Below, in pieces: positions 18,337 to 28,353 of a stretch of 64,000 nucleotides of DNA. Origin of the DNA: an uncultured Flavobacteriales bacterium (GTDB taxonomy: Bacteria; Bacteroidota; Bacteroidia; Flavobacteriales_D; Sanyastnellaceae); contig CAJQLF010000009.1 of NCBI GenBank assembly GCA_905479115.1, positions 46,689 through 110,688 on the forward strand, read 5' to 3'. The notes beneath the pieces were generated by a model, which was given only the letters and a program-made list of their open reading frames with translations, did not search any database and was not told the origin of the DNA. Numbering within the stretch: position 1 is the first letter of the stretch; each line of letters starts with the position of its first letter. A program made the translations under genes and the position numbers.

Positions 18337-19137
18337 TTAATCAATTTCATTTCCAACACGGTCCCTTCGCAGGCCCAGAAGCAAATCCAATTCAGTACCC
18401 GCCGGAGTAGTTCGAGCCCGGGTAGGCCGCAGATGCTGCTTAATGACTTTGGCCTCAAGTGAATCCGAAGCGTTTTCTACGGATTCAGCATACTCCACCA
18501 ATCCCAAGCTCAATTGGGCCTTGGTCAGCGATTGGCGGGCCTCATCAAGGGTCAATCCACGAATGTCAGGCACTCCTACCAAATCTTGGGTCGTGGTGCC
18601 AGAAACCAGCCGAACCACTGTCCCCTTAGGTAAACGATCTGAAGCCATCAACATACGCCCTTTTGCGTTTTCCATTCGAATGACTCGCCCCACCAATGCT
18701 ATGTTGGGCTCCAGCTTCTCCTCCACCTTAAAACCCTTGTTTTCCAATACAATTCTTGCGATTCCAAGGCTCTGACCTTCGGTCACGCCCAAAGTTTCAA
18801 ACGGAGGCGTACTTCGATAGGTCGTCAAATAAACACGTCGTCCTGTTTTTATTTGTGAGGCCGCTGGCGGCACCTGCTCTATTACCTCAAACGCCCTGCC
18901 TTTGCTGCTATAAATGCTATCAAGATGAATGGGAATCAATCCCTCCGCTTCTAAACTGCTTCGCGCCTCTTGCAATGTCAATCCTTTTAAGGCGGGAATC
19001 GTCCTCGTAGCACCGGGCTGCGTGTACACTTTCAAATACATCCAGACTGCACCAAGCAGAATTACCCATGCCAGACTCAGGCGCAGCACCGTGCGCACAA
19101 ACGCTCGACTAAAAATAAAACGAAACCACTGCTTCAT
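18337..19137 (-). CDS. membrane-anchored PASTA-domain protein without kinase
   Basis: The 266-residue protein has a short basic N-terminus, one transmembrane helix (TVLRLSLAWVILLGAVWMYL) and then three PASTA-like units in the periplasm. Their starts are visible as RTIPALKGLTLQEARSSLEA, LGVTEGQSLGIARIVLENKG and VGVPDIRGLTLDEARQSLTK. PASTA domains bind peptidoglycan or muropeptides. There is no kinase or transpeptidase domain. The ATG at 19137 (MKQWFRFIF) is used instead of an upstream GTG. Its stop is 4 bases from the start of the T9SS-sorted protein, so they are probably co-transcribed. The PASTA, RluD neighbourhood recurs in Bacteroidota as far as I recall. Confidence 0.88.
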   Translation of the reverse strand: MKQWFRFIFSRAFVRTVLRLSLAWVILLGAVWMYLKVYTQPGATRTIPALKGLTLQEARSSLEAEGLIPIHLDSIYSSKGRAFEVIEQVPPAASQIKTGRRVYLTTYRSTPPFETLGVTEGQSLGIARIVLENKGFKVEEKLEPNIALVGRVIRMENAKGRMLMASDRLPKGTVVRLVSGTTTQDLVGVPDIRGLTLDEARQSLTKAQLSLGLVEYAESVENASDSLEAKVIKQHLRPTRARTTPAGTELDLLLGLRRDRVGNEID

Positions 19138-19194
19138 GCCGAAGTCAACGTTTGGATCAGGAAATTGGTATGCCGCGTGCACATCACGCCCAAG

Positions 19195-21438
19195 TTAACC
19201 CATCAACTCCTCTTCCAAGGCATTATCAAAGGTATTTCGCCATTCCTCACAAAACCCGAAGTGCGTATTATCCACCATGATTTTTCCCTTGGTCACATGA
19301 CCCAATAATACAATCGGAACATCAAACTCTTCAATCACATCGAGCAAGCGATCTTGCTGGTTTTCTTGGCAACTGACCACAATCCTGCCTTGGCCTTCTC
19401 CAAACAAGAAAGCGTCCAATCTGATTTCATCATCGGTGACCAAATCAAAACCCAGCTGATGCGGCATCGCCATCTCGAGCAAGCTGACAAACAACCCGCC
19501 ATCCGCCACATCGTGCGCCGCCTCTAAGCAACCCCGCTCAATCGCCTTCCGCACACACCGCTGGACCTTATCCTCGGCCTCCAAATCGAAATGCGGAGCA
19601 GGCGAGCGATCCACCTTGGCAATGCTACTCAAGTATTCCGAGGCATTGATGCAATTGGTGACTTCGCCGAGAAGGAAGATCAGCTCGCCCTTTTCTTTGA
19701 AGTTCAACGTCATGTGGTCGTCTTTGTTTTCGATTACTCCCACCATTCCAATCGTCGGGGTTGGAAATACAGCCACGGCAGAACCATCTGCCTGAGCCGA
19801 CTGATTGTAAAAACTCACATTCCCTCCGGTAACGGGAGTCTTGAAATGACGACATGCACGCCCCATCCCTTCCGTGGCTTTGACAAATTGCCAATACACC
19901 TCTGGATTGTAGGGGTTTCCGAAATTGAGGCAGTTCGTAATCGCACTTGGCACACCTCCAGAGCAACTGATGTTACGAGCCGCTTCCGCAACCGCAATGG
20001 CAGTGCCAATTTCTGGATCCATCTCTACATACCGCGCATTGCAATCGACCGTCAGAGCCAATGCCTTGTTCGTTCCGCGGACACTTACCACACCCGCGTC
20101 GGATGGGCGATTGGTGCTGCGATTGATGGTACCTACCATGCTGTCGTACTGCTCCCAGACCCATTTTTTCGAGGCAATATTGGGCAGTTGGATCATTTGC
20201 TCTGCGATGTCCTTGGCTTCTTCGATTGTCGGGACGGGGACGGTCGCCGGATCCCAGGCCTGGGCCTCAGCGTACCAAGCCGGTTCACGAAACTCTCGAT
20301 CATACACAGGGGCACCACCGCCCAGCACCAAAGTGTCTGCCGGGACCTCAGCGACCAGGGCTTTTTCCTTGTAGAAACGAATCTGATTGCCCTCGGTCAC
20401 GACCCCAATACATTCTGCATGCAAATCCCACTTATCGAAGATGCCTTCGACGAGGGATTCTTGGCCCTTTGCCACCACAACCAGCATCCTTTCCTGCGAT
20501 TCACTCAACAAGATTTCAAACGGCTGCATATCCGCTTGGCGCAATGGAACCTTATCCAAATCGATGTCCATGCCCACCTTACCCGCGGCGGACATTTCAG
20601 ACGTCGAGCACGTAATTCCCGCAGCACCCATATCCTGCATGCCGCGCACAGCATCCGTGGCAGCCAATTCCAACGTTGCTTCGAGCAGCAGCTTTTCTTG
20701 AAAAGGATCTCCTACCTGCACCGCAGGCAAATCATTGGCGCTGTCTGCCGTGATATCCTTGGACGCAAAAGAGGCCCCCTGAATACCGTCTTTACCCGTC
20801 GCAGACCCCACGATGTAAACCGGGTTACCAATGCCTGAAGCGGTGGCGCTGATGATCTTATCCGTCTCTAAGATGCCTACTGACATGGCGTTTACCAGTG
20901 GATTGACCTGGTAGCATGGATCGAAAAATACTTCGCCTCCAACGATGGGGACTCCGAAACTATTTCCATAATCTCCAATTCCCTTGACGACACCTTCGAG
21001 CAGCCACTTGGTACGTGGATTTTCCAAATCACCAAACCTCAAGCTGTTCAATTGGGCAATGGGGCGAGCTCCCATCGTAAAAATATCCCGGTTAATTCCA
21101 CCCACCCCCGTCGCCGCCCCTTGATAGGGCTCGAGCGCTGATGGATGATTGTGCGATTCAATTTTAAACGCACAGCCGAGGCCATCTCCGATATCGACAA
21201 TGCCTGCGTTTTCCTCCCCCGCCTTGACGAGCATGTGGGGCCCATCCTTCGGGAGGGTCTTCAAGTATTTGATGGAGTTTTTGTAGGAGCAGTGTTCACT
21301 CCACATCACGGAGTAAATGCACATTTCCGTGAAGTTGGGCGTGCGACCGAGGATTTCTGTGATTTTCTCGAATTCATCATCGGTCAAACCCATTTCATGG
21401 GCCTGTTCCAATGTAGCTGGCGCGGTGGAGGCATTCAT
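19195..21438 (-). CDS. purL: phosphoribosylformylglycinamidine synthase subunit PurL
   Basis: The 747-residue protein is the small form of PurL, which converts FGAR to FGAM in purine synthesis and works with separate PurQ and PurS subunits. Visible motifs include [17 protein letters not shown], the [23 protein letters not shown] and FGAR-binding region, and the second-half AM-synthase repeat with NCLNFGNP and [11 protein letters not shown]. The start is ATG 21438 ([18 protein letters not shown]). An upstream extension to 21489 is in frame but lacks family similarity. It heads the minus-strand set that continues into the PASTA gene after 57 bases, and is divergent from dtd. Confidence 0.97.
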   Translation of the reverse strand: MNASTAPATLEQAHEMGLTDDEFEKITEILGRTPNFTEMCIYSVMWSEHCSYKNSIKYLKTLPKDGPHMLVKAGEENAGIVDIGDGLGCAFKIESHNHPSALEPYQGAATGVGGINRDIFTMGARPIAQLNSLRFGDLENPRTKWLLEGVVKGIGDYGNSFGVPIVGGEVFFDPCYQVNPLVNAMSVGILETDKIISATASGIGNPVYIVGSATGKDGIQGASFASKDITADSANDLPAVQVGDPFQEKLLLEATLELAATDAVRGMQDMGAAGITCSTSEMSAAGKVGMDIDLDKVPLRQADMQPFEILLSESQERMLVVVAKGQESLVEGIFDKWDLHAECIGVVTEGNQIRFYKEKALVAEVPADTLVLGGGAPVYDREFREPAWYAEAQAWDPATVPVPTIEEAKDIAEQMIQLPNIASKKWVWEQYDSMVGTINRSTNRPSDAGVVSVRGTNKALALTVDCNARYVEMDPEIGTAIAVAEAARNISCSGGVPSAITNCLNFGNPYNPEVYWQFVKATEGMGRACRHFKTPVTGGNVSFYNQSAQADGSAVAVFPTPTIGMVGVIENKDDHMTLNFKEKGELIFLLGEVTNCINASEYLSSIAKVDRSPAPHFDLEAEDKVQRCVRKAIERGCLEAAHDVADGGLFVSLLEMAMPHQLGFDLVTDDEIRLDAFLFGEGQGRIVVSCQENQQDRLLDVIEEFDVPIVLLGHVTKGKIMVDNTHFGFCEEWRNTFDNALEEELMG

Positions 21439-21550
21439 CTTGCGAAAATTTGCACCAAAATTACGCCTCACCTCGAAGGAATCCAGCACGTTTTACCCGC
21501 GATTACTCACCATTTGTCAACGGAATTTGCCATGTTGTAATTTCGTGGGC

Positions 21551-22003
21551 ATGAGAGCCGTCATTCAGCGCGTAACAGAAGCTTCTGTCACCATCGATCA
21601 AACCACCCAAGGAGCCATCCAAGCGGGATTGTTGGTGCTACTTGGAGTGGAGGACGCCGACACCCACGATGATGTGGAGTGGCTGGCCAAAAAGATTGCC
21701 GGGCTGCGCATCTTCAGTGACGAAGAAGGCAAGATGAATCGCTCTGTCGTCGACATTCAAGGTCAGGCGCTCATCGTGAGTCAATTTACGTTGCACGCCA
21801 ACACGAGGAAAGGCACTCGGCCCAGCTTCATCCACGCGGCTAAGCCCGATCACGCTATTCCGCTATATGAAGCCTTCATTCGCGCCATGGATTCATTTAC
21901 TTCCCTGCCCGCTGAAACGGGAATTTTTGGCGCTGACATGCAGGTGGCCTTGGTCAATGACGGCCCGGTGACTATTTGGATTGATACAAAAAACAAAGCA
22001 TGA
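21551..22003 (+). CDS. dtd: D-aminoacyl-tRNA deacylase
   Basis: This 150-residue enzyme hydrolyses D-amino acids wrongly attached to tRNA, and Gly-tRNA(Ala). The family signature is complete: [16 protein letters not shown] at the N-terminus, [20 protein letters not shown] (catalytic Thr region), and the cis-Gly-Pro motif in [15 protein letters not shown]. Length is normal for Dtd. The start is ATG 21551. Its TGA overlaps the ATG of the next gene (ATGA), so the two are translationally coupled. Confidence 0.97.
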   Translation: MRAVIQRVTEASVTIDQTTQGAIQAGLLVLLGVEDADTHDDVEWLAKKIAGLRIFSDEEGKMNRSVVDIQGQALIVSQFTLHANTRKGTRPSFIHAAKPDHAIPLYEAFIRAMDSFTSLPAETGIFGADMQVALVNDGPVTIWIDTKNKA

Positions 22004-22338
22004 CCCCATCCCCCACCCTCGAATCGCTGCAAACCCAGGTCGATGAATGGATTACAACCATCGGTGTGCGTTATTTCAGTGAACTGACCAACATGACCAT
22101 TCTGACAGAGGAGGTTGGCGAATTGGCGAGCATCATGGCTCGGCGCTACGGAGACCAAAGTGAAAAGCCCTCTGACAGCGATGCCAACTTAGCCGATGAA
22201 ATGGCGGACGTTCTGTGGGTCCTGGTCGCATTGGCAAATCAGACAGGCGTGGATTTGACAGACGCCTTTCATCGCAATATGGAGAAGAAAACCCAACGCG
22301 ACAGCGAACGTCACACCAACAACCCCAAATTGAAATGA
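22000..22338 (+). CDS. MazG-like nucleotide pyrophosphohydrolase
   Basis: This 112-residue all-alpha NTP pyrophosphohydrolase has the metal-binding EExxE motif in [17 protein letters not shown] and the matching ExxD motif in [21 protein letters not shown]. Enzymes of this group cleave NTPs or dNTPs, often non-canonical ones, to the monophosphate. It is a single-domain short form, unlike the duplicated E. coli MazG. Its ATG overlaps the dtd stop, and its own stop overlaps the next start (ATGA), giving a tight three-gene operon. Confidence 0.9.
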   Translation: MTPSPTLESLQTQVDEWITTIGVRYFSELTNMTILTEEVGELASIMARRYGDQSEKPSDSDANLADEMADVLWVLVALANQTGVDLTDAFHRNMEKKTQRDSERHTNNPKLK

Positions 22339-25235
22339 AGCACCTGCTCCTAGTCTCTGCCCTTTTCGCCTTTAGCACGGTGATGGTGGGTCAACGTTCA
22401 GCCGTGAAGCCTAAGACCTCACTCGACCCCACTTCGGCAGCGGACAGACTAACCGTCGAAAACCAGCGGGCACGCGCTGATCAAGCTTCTTGGACATCCG
22501 GATTGGATCTTCGGAGTGTGGGACCCACCGTCATGAGCGGGCGTGTGGCAGACATTGCCGTGACGTCAGAGGATGGGCAGGAATTTTATGTGGCTTACGC
22601 TTCGGGTGGACTGTGGCGAACTCAAAACCACGGCACCACCTTCGAACCGTTGTTCGACCAAGCCCTGACCATCACATTGGGGGCCGTGGCGGTGCATTCG
22701 AGCGGTCGGATTTGGGCAGGCACCGGCGAAGTAAACAGCTCCCGGAGTTCCTATGCCGGTTCGGGCGTTTACACGAGCGAAGACGAGGGTGCAACGTGGG
22801 AGCACGTCGGTTTAGCGGCCTCCCATCACATCGGTCGGATTGTTCTTGACCCGACTGACCAAGACATTGCCTACGTGGCCGCTTTGGGGCCTTTGTATTC
22901 TGAAAATAACACAGGAGGGATTTTCAAAACCACCGATGCAGGAAAAAGTTGGCGCCGCGTTCTTTTCGCTCCTGGCGACAATGGAGATGCCGGTGCTGTT
23001 GACCTGATCATGAACCCCCAAAATCCCTTGCATCTTTTTGCTGTGCTATGGGACCGAACCCGAAGAGCTTGGAATTTTGTCGGTAATGGATCGGGAAGTG
23101 GGGTATGGGAGAGCTTGGATGGTGGGGAAAACTGGTCTGAAGTGTCGGACCTTGCTGGTTTTCCGAAATCCAATTACACCGGCCGGATTGGCCTCGCTTA
23201 TCATGCACAAGAGGATGTGCTTTATGCCTTGATTGACAACCAAGCTCCTCTCAACGAGTCCACGAGTGAGAGCGAATCAAGCGGGGACAATTACCAGCCT
23301 GAAGACTTCAAATCCATGAGCGCCAGCAGTTTTTTGTCACTGGATACCACTCGACTCCAGACCTACTTGGACGACAATGGTTTCCCAGAAGATGCAACCG
23401 CTGAGCGTGTTCTAAAAGATGTGGCCACCGGTGCGCTGGAGCCCGTCGATTTTTACAACTACCTCACCGATGGAAACAAAGCCCTCTTCGAGGCGGACAT
23501 CGTGGGGGCCGAAGTGTACCGCTGGAACAGAGCAGACACCTCGGGATGGAAACGCACGCACACTGACGCATTGGAAGACGTTTGCTACACCTACGGATAC
23601 TACTTTGGATTAATCAAAGCCGACCCAACCGATGCAAATCACGTATACATTGCCGGTGTACCGCTCATTCAATCGACTGATGGCGGAGCGAATTGGGAGT
23701 CGATCGGTGCATCCAATGTTCACGCCGATCATCACTACTTATGGATCAACCCCCAAAACCCACTTCATTTGATCAATGGGAACGACGGTGGAGTCAACAT
23801 CAGCTGGGACGGTGGAGAAAATTGGGTGAAATGCAACAGCCCTGAAGTGGGCCAGTTCTATGCAGTGGAAGTCGATGAAGCAGAGCCCTACAATATTTAC
23901 GGTGGACTTCAGGATAATGGCACCTGGCGCGGACCATCGCGCTACCGCAAATCACCGGGTTGGCACCAGAGTGGACATTACGCTTGGACCTCCATCGGTG
24001 GAGGAGATGGCATGCAAATCGAGGTCGACCCGCGCGATGCACAGGTCGTCTTTTCCGGCTCTCAATTTGGCTGGTATAGCCGACAAAATCTCGACTCGGA
24101 CGGCTACGTTGGCATCCATCCCCAGCACGAACTGGGCGAAACACCCTTGCGATGGAATTGGCAAACACCGATTTGGTTGAGTCGCCATCAACCAGACATT
24201 CTTTACATGGCCTCCAATCGCCTGCATCGTTCGCTCGACCAAGGCCAAGATTGGGAGACCCTCAGCGAAGACTTGACCCGCGGTGGCATCCCCGGAAATG
24301 TTCCCTTTGGAACGATTACAAGCTTGCACGAAAGCCCAATTCGGTTTGGACAGTTGGCGATCGGGACCGATGATGGATTGATTCAAATTAGCCGAGACGG
24401 AGGATACACTTGGCAACAACTCACATCCCCAGTTCCACAACGCGCCAAAGAACTGCGAACCCTCTGGGTGAGTGAGGTCCTCTGGAGTTCGCACCATAAA
24501 GATCGGTTGCTCGTGGCACTGAACGGCTATCGCTTGGACCATTTTGAATCCTACGTGTTCATGACGGAAAACGATGGCCGGACTTGGAAGCGCTTGGGCG
24601 ACCGCAATCCATCCAATGGAGGAAGTGGATTACCTGCCGAACCGGTCAACGCCATCGCTGAATCGGCGGATTGGGAGCAATTGCTTTTCGTTGGAACGGA
24701 CGGCGGTTGTTACGCCTCGGTAGATGGAGGAGCAAACTGGGGAACGTTGCACCCTGAATTACCTGCTGTCCCGGTTCACGACTTGGTCATCCAAGAACGC
24801 GAAAACGAGTTGGTCATTGGCACCCACGGCCGCAGCATTTGGGTCGCTGACCTTGGGCCCTGGGTAGACCACGCCGGACAATTTCCACAGCGCTGGCAAG
24901 CCGATAGCACCTTGACCTTGGAATGGAGGGATAACTGGGGTGAAAAGGGGTGGGCTTGGAGCGAGCCGCGTGCCGTGGAAGTCTCTTTTTCGGTTTACGC
25001 AGACCAACGGCAGTCCGGGTCATGGCAATGGGCGGATTCCACCGGTGCTCTTGTGGCTTCCTTGCCGCCGAGCGCGGTTCATAAAGGTTGGCAATCCATG
25101 GTCGTAGCCGCGGAATGGGAAACTGATAACGGTGTGGAATTCCTCGAAAAAGGAACGTACCAATTGACTTGGATCGGCGATGATGGTTCCCAATTGAACG
25201 GACCCGTGGTCACGGTTGAAGAAAGTGAGGAATAG
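22335..25235 (+). CDS. large secreted BNR/sortilin-type beta-propeller protein
   Basis: The 966-residue protein has a signal peptide ([20 protein letters not shown]). It contains many sialidase-like Asp-box repeats, for example SEDEGATWEHVG, TTDAGKSWRRV, SLDGGENWSEV, STDGGANWESIG, SRDGGYTWQQL and SVDGGANWGTL. It begins with the pattern SGLDLRSVGPTVMSGRVADIAV typical of VPS10/sortilin-like and so-called glycosyl hydrolase propellers of Bacteroidota. No sialidase catalytic set could be identified, so enzymatic activity is unproven. The C-terminal 130 residues are a separate beta-rich domain and do not resemble a T9SS type A sorting domain. The start at 22335 overlaps the pyrophosphohydrolase stop. 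Confidence 0.85.
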   Translation: MKHLLLVSALFAFSTVMVGQRSAVKPKTSLDPTSAADRLTVENQRARADQASWTSGLDLRSVGPTVMSGRVADIAVTSEDGQEFYVAYASGGLWRTQNHGTTFEPLFDQALTITLGAVAVHSSGRIWAGTGEVNSSRSSYAGSGVYTSEDEGATWEHVGLAASHHIGRIVLDPTDQDIAYVAALGPLYSENNTGGIFKTTDAGKSWRRVLFAPGDNGDAGAVDLIMNPQNPLHLFAVLWDRTRRAWNFVGNGSGSGVWESLDGGENWSEVSDLAGFPKSNYTGRIGLAYHAQEDVLYALIDNQAPLNESTSESESSGDNYQPEDFKSMSASSFLSLDTTRLQTYLDDNGFPEDATAERVLKDVATGALEPVDFYNYLTDGNKALFEADIVGAEVYRWNRADTSGWKRTHTDALEDVCYTYGYYFGLIKADPTDANHVYIAGVPLIQSTDGGANWESIGASNVHADHHYLWINPQNPLHLINGNDGGVNISWDGGENWVKCNSPEVGQFYAVEVDEAEPYNIYGGLQDNGTWRGPSRYRKSPGWHQSGHYAWTSIGGGDGMQIEVDPRDAQVVFSGSQFGWYSRQNLDSDGYVGIHPQHELGETPLRWNWQTPIWLSRHQPDILYMASNRLHRSLDQGQDWETLSEDLTRGGIPGNVPFGTITSLHESPIRFGQLAIGTDDGLIQISRDGGYTWQQLTSPVPQRAKELRTLWVSEVLWSSHHKDRLLVALNGYRLDHFESYVFMTENDGRTWKRLGDRNPSNGGSGLPAEPVNAIAESADWEQLLFVGTDGGCYASVDGGANWGTLHPELPAVPVHDLVIQERENELVIGTHGRSIWVADLGPWVDHAGQFPQRWQADSTLTLEWRDNWGEKGWAWSEPRAVEVSFSVYADQRQSGSWQWADSTGALVASLPPSAVHKGWQSMVVAAEWETDNGVEFLEKGTYQLTWIGDDGSQLNGPVVTVEESEE

Positions 25236-25255
25236 ACAGAAGCGCCCGAATAGGC

Positions 25256-26041
25256 TCAGGTTTCGCGCAATGCAGCGGGAATTTGACACACCGGGATGGG
25301 ATGCATCTTATGTTGATTGGCGGTGTTAAGCCGCTTGTATGTCTGCATGACCTCACGCTGCCGATCGCTCCAATTCGGATCGTTTTGATGTGCGTGGGCC
25401 ATCGCCCATTCCAATTCTGGATACGTCGCACCCAATTGGTCCTCATCCGTCCGGTCGTCACCCCATAATCCATCGGTCGGAGAGGCCTGTAAGATTTCCT
25501 CGATAACGCCCAGGACCTTTCCTAAGGCAAAGACTTCCGTCTTAAGCAAGTCCGCGATTGGACTGACATCCACCCCCCCGTCGCCATACTTCGTGTAAAA
25601 CCCTACTCCAAAATCTTCCACCTTATTCCCCGTTCCAGCGACCAGTGCATTGCGATCTGCGGCCAACGCATAAAGGGTGGTCATCCTCAATCGAGCGCGC
25701 GAATTCGCTAAAGCCAACCCGCTGGAGCGATCATCTCCATTCGGCAATGAGCTAGCAAATGCGTCGTACACCCCCGTAAGATCCACCCGAATGGAGTGAA
25801 CATTCGCATGGGTCCTTTCCAATTGCTGGATGTGGCTCTGTGCCCGACTCACTTGGCTGGCTGGCTGATGAATGGGCATTTCAATCACGTAAGTGGGCAG
25901 ACCCGTGCGCGCGCAAAGTGTTGAAGTTACCGCGGAGTCAATTCCGCCACTTACGCCGACCACCCAACCGTTCATTTGAGCCTTTTGAGCATACGAGCTC
26001 AACCAAGTTATGATATGCGAGGCAATGGATTCCATACTCAT
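25256..26041 (-). CDS. nadE: NH3-dependent NAD+ synthetase
   Basis: The 261-residue protein makes NAD+ from NaAD, ATP and ammonia. The N-type ATP pyrophosphatase P-loop is in WVVGVSGGIDSAVTSTLCA, and GTGNKVEDFGVGFYTKYGDG plus DVSPIADLLKTEVFALGK are the substrate-binding motifs. There is no N-terminal glutaminase domain, so it uses free ammonia or a partner. The ATG at 26041 overlaps the stop of the upstream outer-membrane gene (TAATG). nadE next to gldB is a conserved arrangement in Flavobacteriia, although here the two are on opposite strands. Confidence 0.95.
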   Translation of the reverse strand: MSMESIASHIITWLSSYAQKAQMNGWVVGVSGGIDSAVTSTLCARTGLPTYVIEMPIHQPASQVSRAQSHIQQLERTHANVHSIRVDLTGVYDAFASSLPNGDDRSSGLALANSRARLRMTTLYALAADRNALVAGTGNKVEDFGVGFYTKYGDGGVDVSPIADLLKTEVFALGKVLGVIEEILQASPTDGLWGDDRTDEDQLGATYPELEWAMAHAHQNDPNWSDRQREVMQTYKRLNTANQHKMHPIPVCQIPAALRET

Positions 26042-26829
26042 TAAAACATCAGGCCGACGCAAAGTTCAACTTGACCGGTTTTGCCGCGCATTTCACTGGC
26101 GACCGGTAATTCTTGGCCCGAGTCTTCGTCAAACTCAAGCAGCAGTTGATCCGCTGAATTCGATTGGTAGATTGAAAATGCTTGGTACTGGTTGCGCATG
26201 GCCATGTTGTAGCGAATGCCCACCGCCAACGCTGTCGTGCCGGTAAATCGCCGCTCCCAACCCAAGCCAATGATGTAGCTCGGACGAAAAAGCAATGTTT
26301 GATCCACCAGTGAAACAGCTTCGACCGGCCCTGTTTCGCTCGTAAGTGGTGTTAAAGCTCCCGTCGAGTCGGCTTTGGCAAACGCCGCCATCGTCCGAGA
26401 TCCTTCGGCACGAACATTCAATCCCAATCCGATTCCAAATTGACCATAATACGTTGTGTAACCCACCTCCTTGGTTCTCATTTTGAAGGTGAGCGGAATC
26501 TCGACATACTGGAGCCGCTGATCCAATTCCACTCGGTTGATTACCGCTCCGTCTAAACCTGTAAACTCCTCAAAATACTGAACACTGCCTCCAGCGTAAA
26601 AAACATTGACTCCGGTTCCGATGGCATAGTTCTCCGTGAACATCGCATCAAAAATAAAACCATACCCGAAATGCGGCAGAGCCCCGTTTGGGTGATGGGT
26701 CAATTCACGCGCATCAGAAAAGCTCACATTCGGCGCGATGTTTAGCCCCAAATGAAAACCTTGGCTCGAAGCGGAGTTCACCCATAGAAACGGCACCGCC
26801 AACAACAACTTAGGAAGGATTCTTTGCAT
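26041..26829 (-). CDS. outer-membrane beta-barrel protein (PorT-like family)
   Basis: The 262-residue protein has a signal peptide (MQRILPKLLLAVPFLWVNSASSQ). It is followed by alternating strands starting GFHLGLNIAPNVSFSDA, with LQYVEIPLTFKMRT and YGQFGIGLGLNVRAEG in the middle. The last strand is VELCVGLMF, ending in Phe as barrel proteins do. This matches the general outer-membrane beta-barrel family to which PorT belongs, but nothing shows it to be the T9SS PorT/SprT itself. It is translationally coupled to nadE and divergent from gldB. Confidence 0.8.
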   Translation of the reverse strand: MQRILPKLLLAVPFLWVNSASSQGFHLGLNIAPNVSFSDARELTHHPNGALPHFGYGFIFDAMFTENYAIGTGVNVFYAGGSVQYFEEFTGLDGAVINRVELDQRLQYVEIPLTFKMRTKEVGYTTYYGQFGIGLGLNVRAEGSRTMAAFAKADSTGALTPLTSETGPVEAVSLVDQTLLFRPSYIIGLGWERRFTGTTALAVGIRYNMAMRNQYQAFSIYQSNSADQLLLEFDEDSGQELPVASEMRGKTGQVELCVGLMF

Positions 26830-26913
26830 GGTTTATGGATTGCACGAGGACTGGTTCATCTTTGCATGGAATCAAAACTACTGCGACTCACCTCACCGAT
26901 TCCATCGAAGACC

Positions 26914-27990
26914 ATGCCAATGCTCACGTCCCCTTGTTCAAGAAACGGCATTTCGCACCCGTTTCGTACCGCGCTTTCCGGGTTCTTTGCAGCCACTATG
27001 CTCGTTGCATGTTCCAATGACCTGGCGTTTGATGTACCCCAGGAGGCCTTTAATGCAACCACCCCAGCATCGATCGATGTGCGGAAAATCATTCGGGAAT
27101 TGCCCCTTGACTCGGTGAGAGCAATGGCCCTGTGGCAGGAGCAAACGGGTGAATTTGGTGTGGAGTATGTCACCGATATTTTACGAATTGGTGTGCCTTC
27201 TGACCCTCGATGCATGAGTGAACTGAAGCGGTTTATAGCGCACCCCGATGTTGCTCCAATTGAACTCGCAATTGACAGTACAAGCGGAGATTCAGAGGTG
27301 ATGAACTCCCATGAAAAGACCCTGACTCAAGCCTTTCAGCGATTCCATTACTTTTTCCCTGCTGACCAGCTGCCAGCTCTGGCATGGATGAACAGCGGAT
27401 TCAATTATGCCGTCTATCCCACAGAAGGCACACTGGGAATCGGACTCGACTGGTTTCTGGGGCCAGAACACCCCATCGTAGGGACCTTGGCTCCGCATAT
27501 GTTCCCGCAATACATGCGGAATCGAATGCAACCAGACTTGATTCCCGCAGCGGCCCTTCGCGGCTGGTTGCTCGTTCATTTTAGCAATCCGTGGTATCGG
27601 TCAGAGCGGTGCGTGGATGAATTGCTCTACTGGGGTAAAATTCTCTTTATCCTGGAACAGTGCCTGCCGGACACGCCCCAACACAGCCTGCTCGACTGGT
27701 CACAAGCGGACTGGGATTGGGCCGAAGCACACGAGCGCGATGTGTGGTTAGAACTGCAGCCACAAGATGCCTTGTTTGCATCAGATCGGCTCGAGTTTGG
27801 CCGGTGGTTTTCCGAAGGACCGTTCACCAAATTTGGTGCCATCCCGCAGGAAAGTCCCGATCGTTTGGGAGCCTACATGGGCTGGAGAATGGTGTCCGAG
27901 TACATGGCCGACCACCCCGAGACAACGCTTCCGCAGCTGATGACCTTGACCGACTATACACCCGTCGTGAAAGCGTATCGTCCGAAGTAA
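26914..27990 (+). CDS. gldB: gliding motility lipoprotein GldB
   Basis: This roughly 358-residue lipoprotein has a signal ending in FFAATMLVAC. The GldB core is recognisable: a paired-helix start (FQRFHYFFPADQLPALAWM), YAVYPTEGTLGIGLDWFLG, the family hallmark MFPQYMRNRMQPDLI, and YWGKILFILEQCLPDT. GldB is required for gliding in Flavobacterium johnsoniae, but its molecular role is not known. Start is uncertain. ATG 26914 gives a 33-residue signal, ATG 26866 gives 49 residues, and a start at 26824 would overlap the divergent gene. gldC follows after 32 bases. Confidence 0.9.
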   Translation: MPMLTSPCSRNGISHPFRTALSGFFAATMLVACSNDLAFDVPQEAFNATTPASIDVRKIIRELPLDSVRAMALWQEQTGEFGVEYVTDILRIGVPSDPRCMSELKRFIAHPDVAPIELAIDSTSGDSEVMNSHEKTLTQAFQRFHYFFPADQLPALAWMNSGFNYAVYPTEGTLGIGLDWFLGPEHPIVGTLAPHMFPQYMRNRMQPDLIPAAALRGWLLVHFSNPWYRSERCVDELLYWGKILFILEQCLPDTPQHSLLDWSQADWDWAEAHERDVWLELQPQDALFASDRLEFGRWFSEGPFTKFGAIPQESPDRLGAYMGWRMVSEYMADHPETTLPQLMTLTDYTPVVKAYRPK

Positions 27991-28022
27991 ATTCCCCACC
28001 TTTGCCCCTCAAAGAATGAACC

Positions 28023-28352
28023 ATGGCCGAATCCCAAATCAACATCCGCGTTTCCACCAACGAAAACAAAGTCCCAACTGTCATTCAATGGTCGGCAGAT
28101 GACAGCGATGTCAATGACCGAACTGCCAAAGCCATGGCACTCGCACTCTGGGACGAAAAGGACGGGAATGCCGTGCACATGGATTTGTGGACCAAGGAAA
28201 TGAGTGTTGAAGAGATGCAACACTTTGTCTGCCAAACGATGATGACATTGGCCAATACCTTAGAAAAAGCAACCAATGACAAGGCCCACGCCCTCGCCAT
28301 GCGGAGCTTCACCGAAGAACTTGCGAAGCGCTTAGGTGTCCTAAAAGATTGA
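28023..28352 (+). CDS. gldC: gliding motility protein GldC
   Basis: The 109-residue cytoplasmic protein matches GldC along its length: INIRVSTNENKVPTVIQWSA, AKAMALALWDEKDGNAVHMD, LWTKEMSVEEMQHFV and a C-terminal AMRSFTEELAKRLGVL. GldC is a small protein found beside GldB. Its loss weakens but does not abolish gliding in F. johnsoniae. It has no signal or membrane segment. Its stop codon is one base from the stop of the convergent engB. Confidence 0.92.
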   Translation: MAESQINIRVSTNENKVPTVIQWSADDSDVNDRTAKAMALALWDEKDGNAVHMDLWTKEMSVEEMQHFVCQTMMTLANTLEKATNDKAHALAMRSFTEELAKRLGVLKD

Positions 28353-28353
28353 C

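Noticed and set aside
19591..20838. 415-codon plus-strand open frame opposite purL
   Set aside because: It lies fully antisense to strongly conserved purL, has no family motif, and its composition (many His, Arg and Asp) is that of a reverse-frame shadow of GC-rich codons.
26041..26829. PorT/SprT, the T9SS barrel protein
   Set aside because: The sequence fits the broad barrel family, but no PorT-specific feature was recognised and its partner here is nadE.
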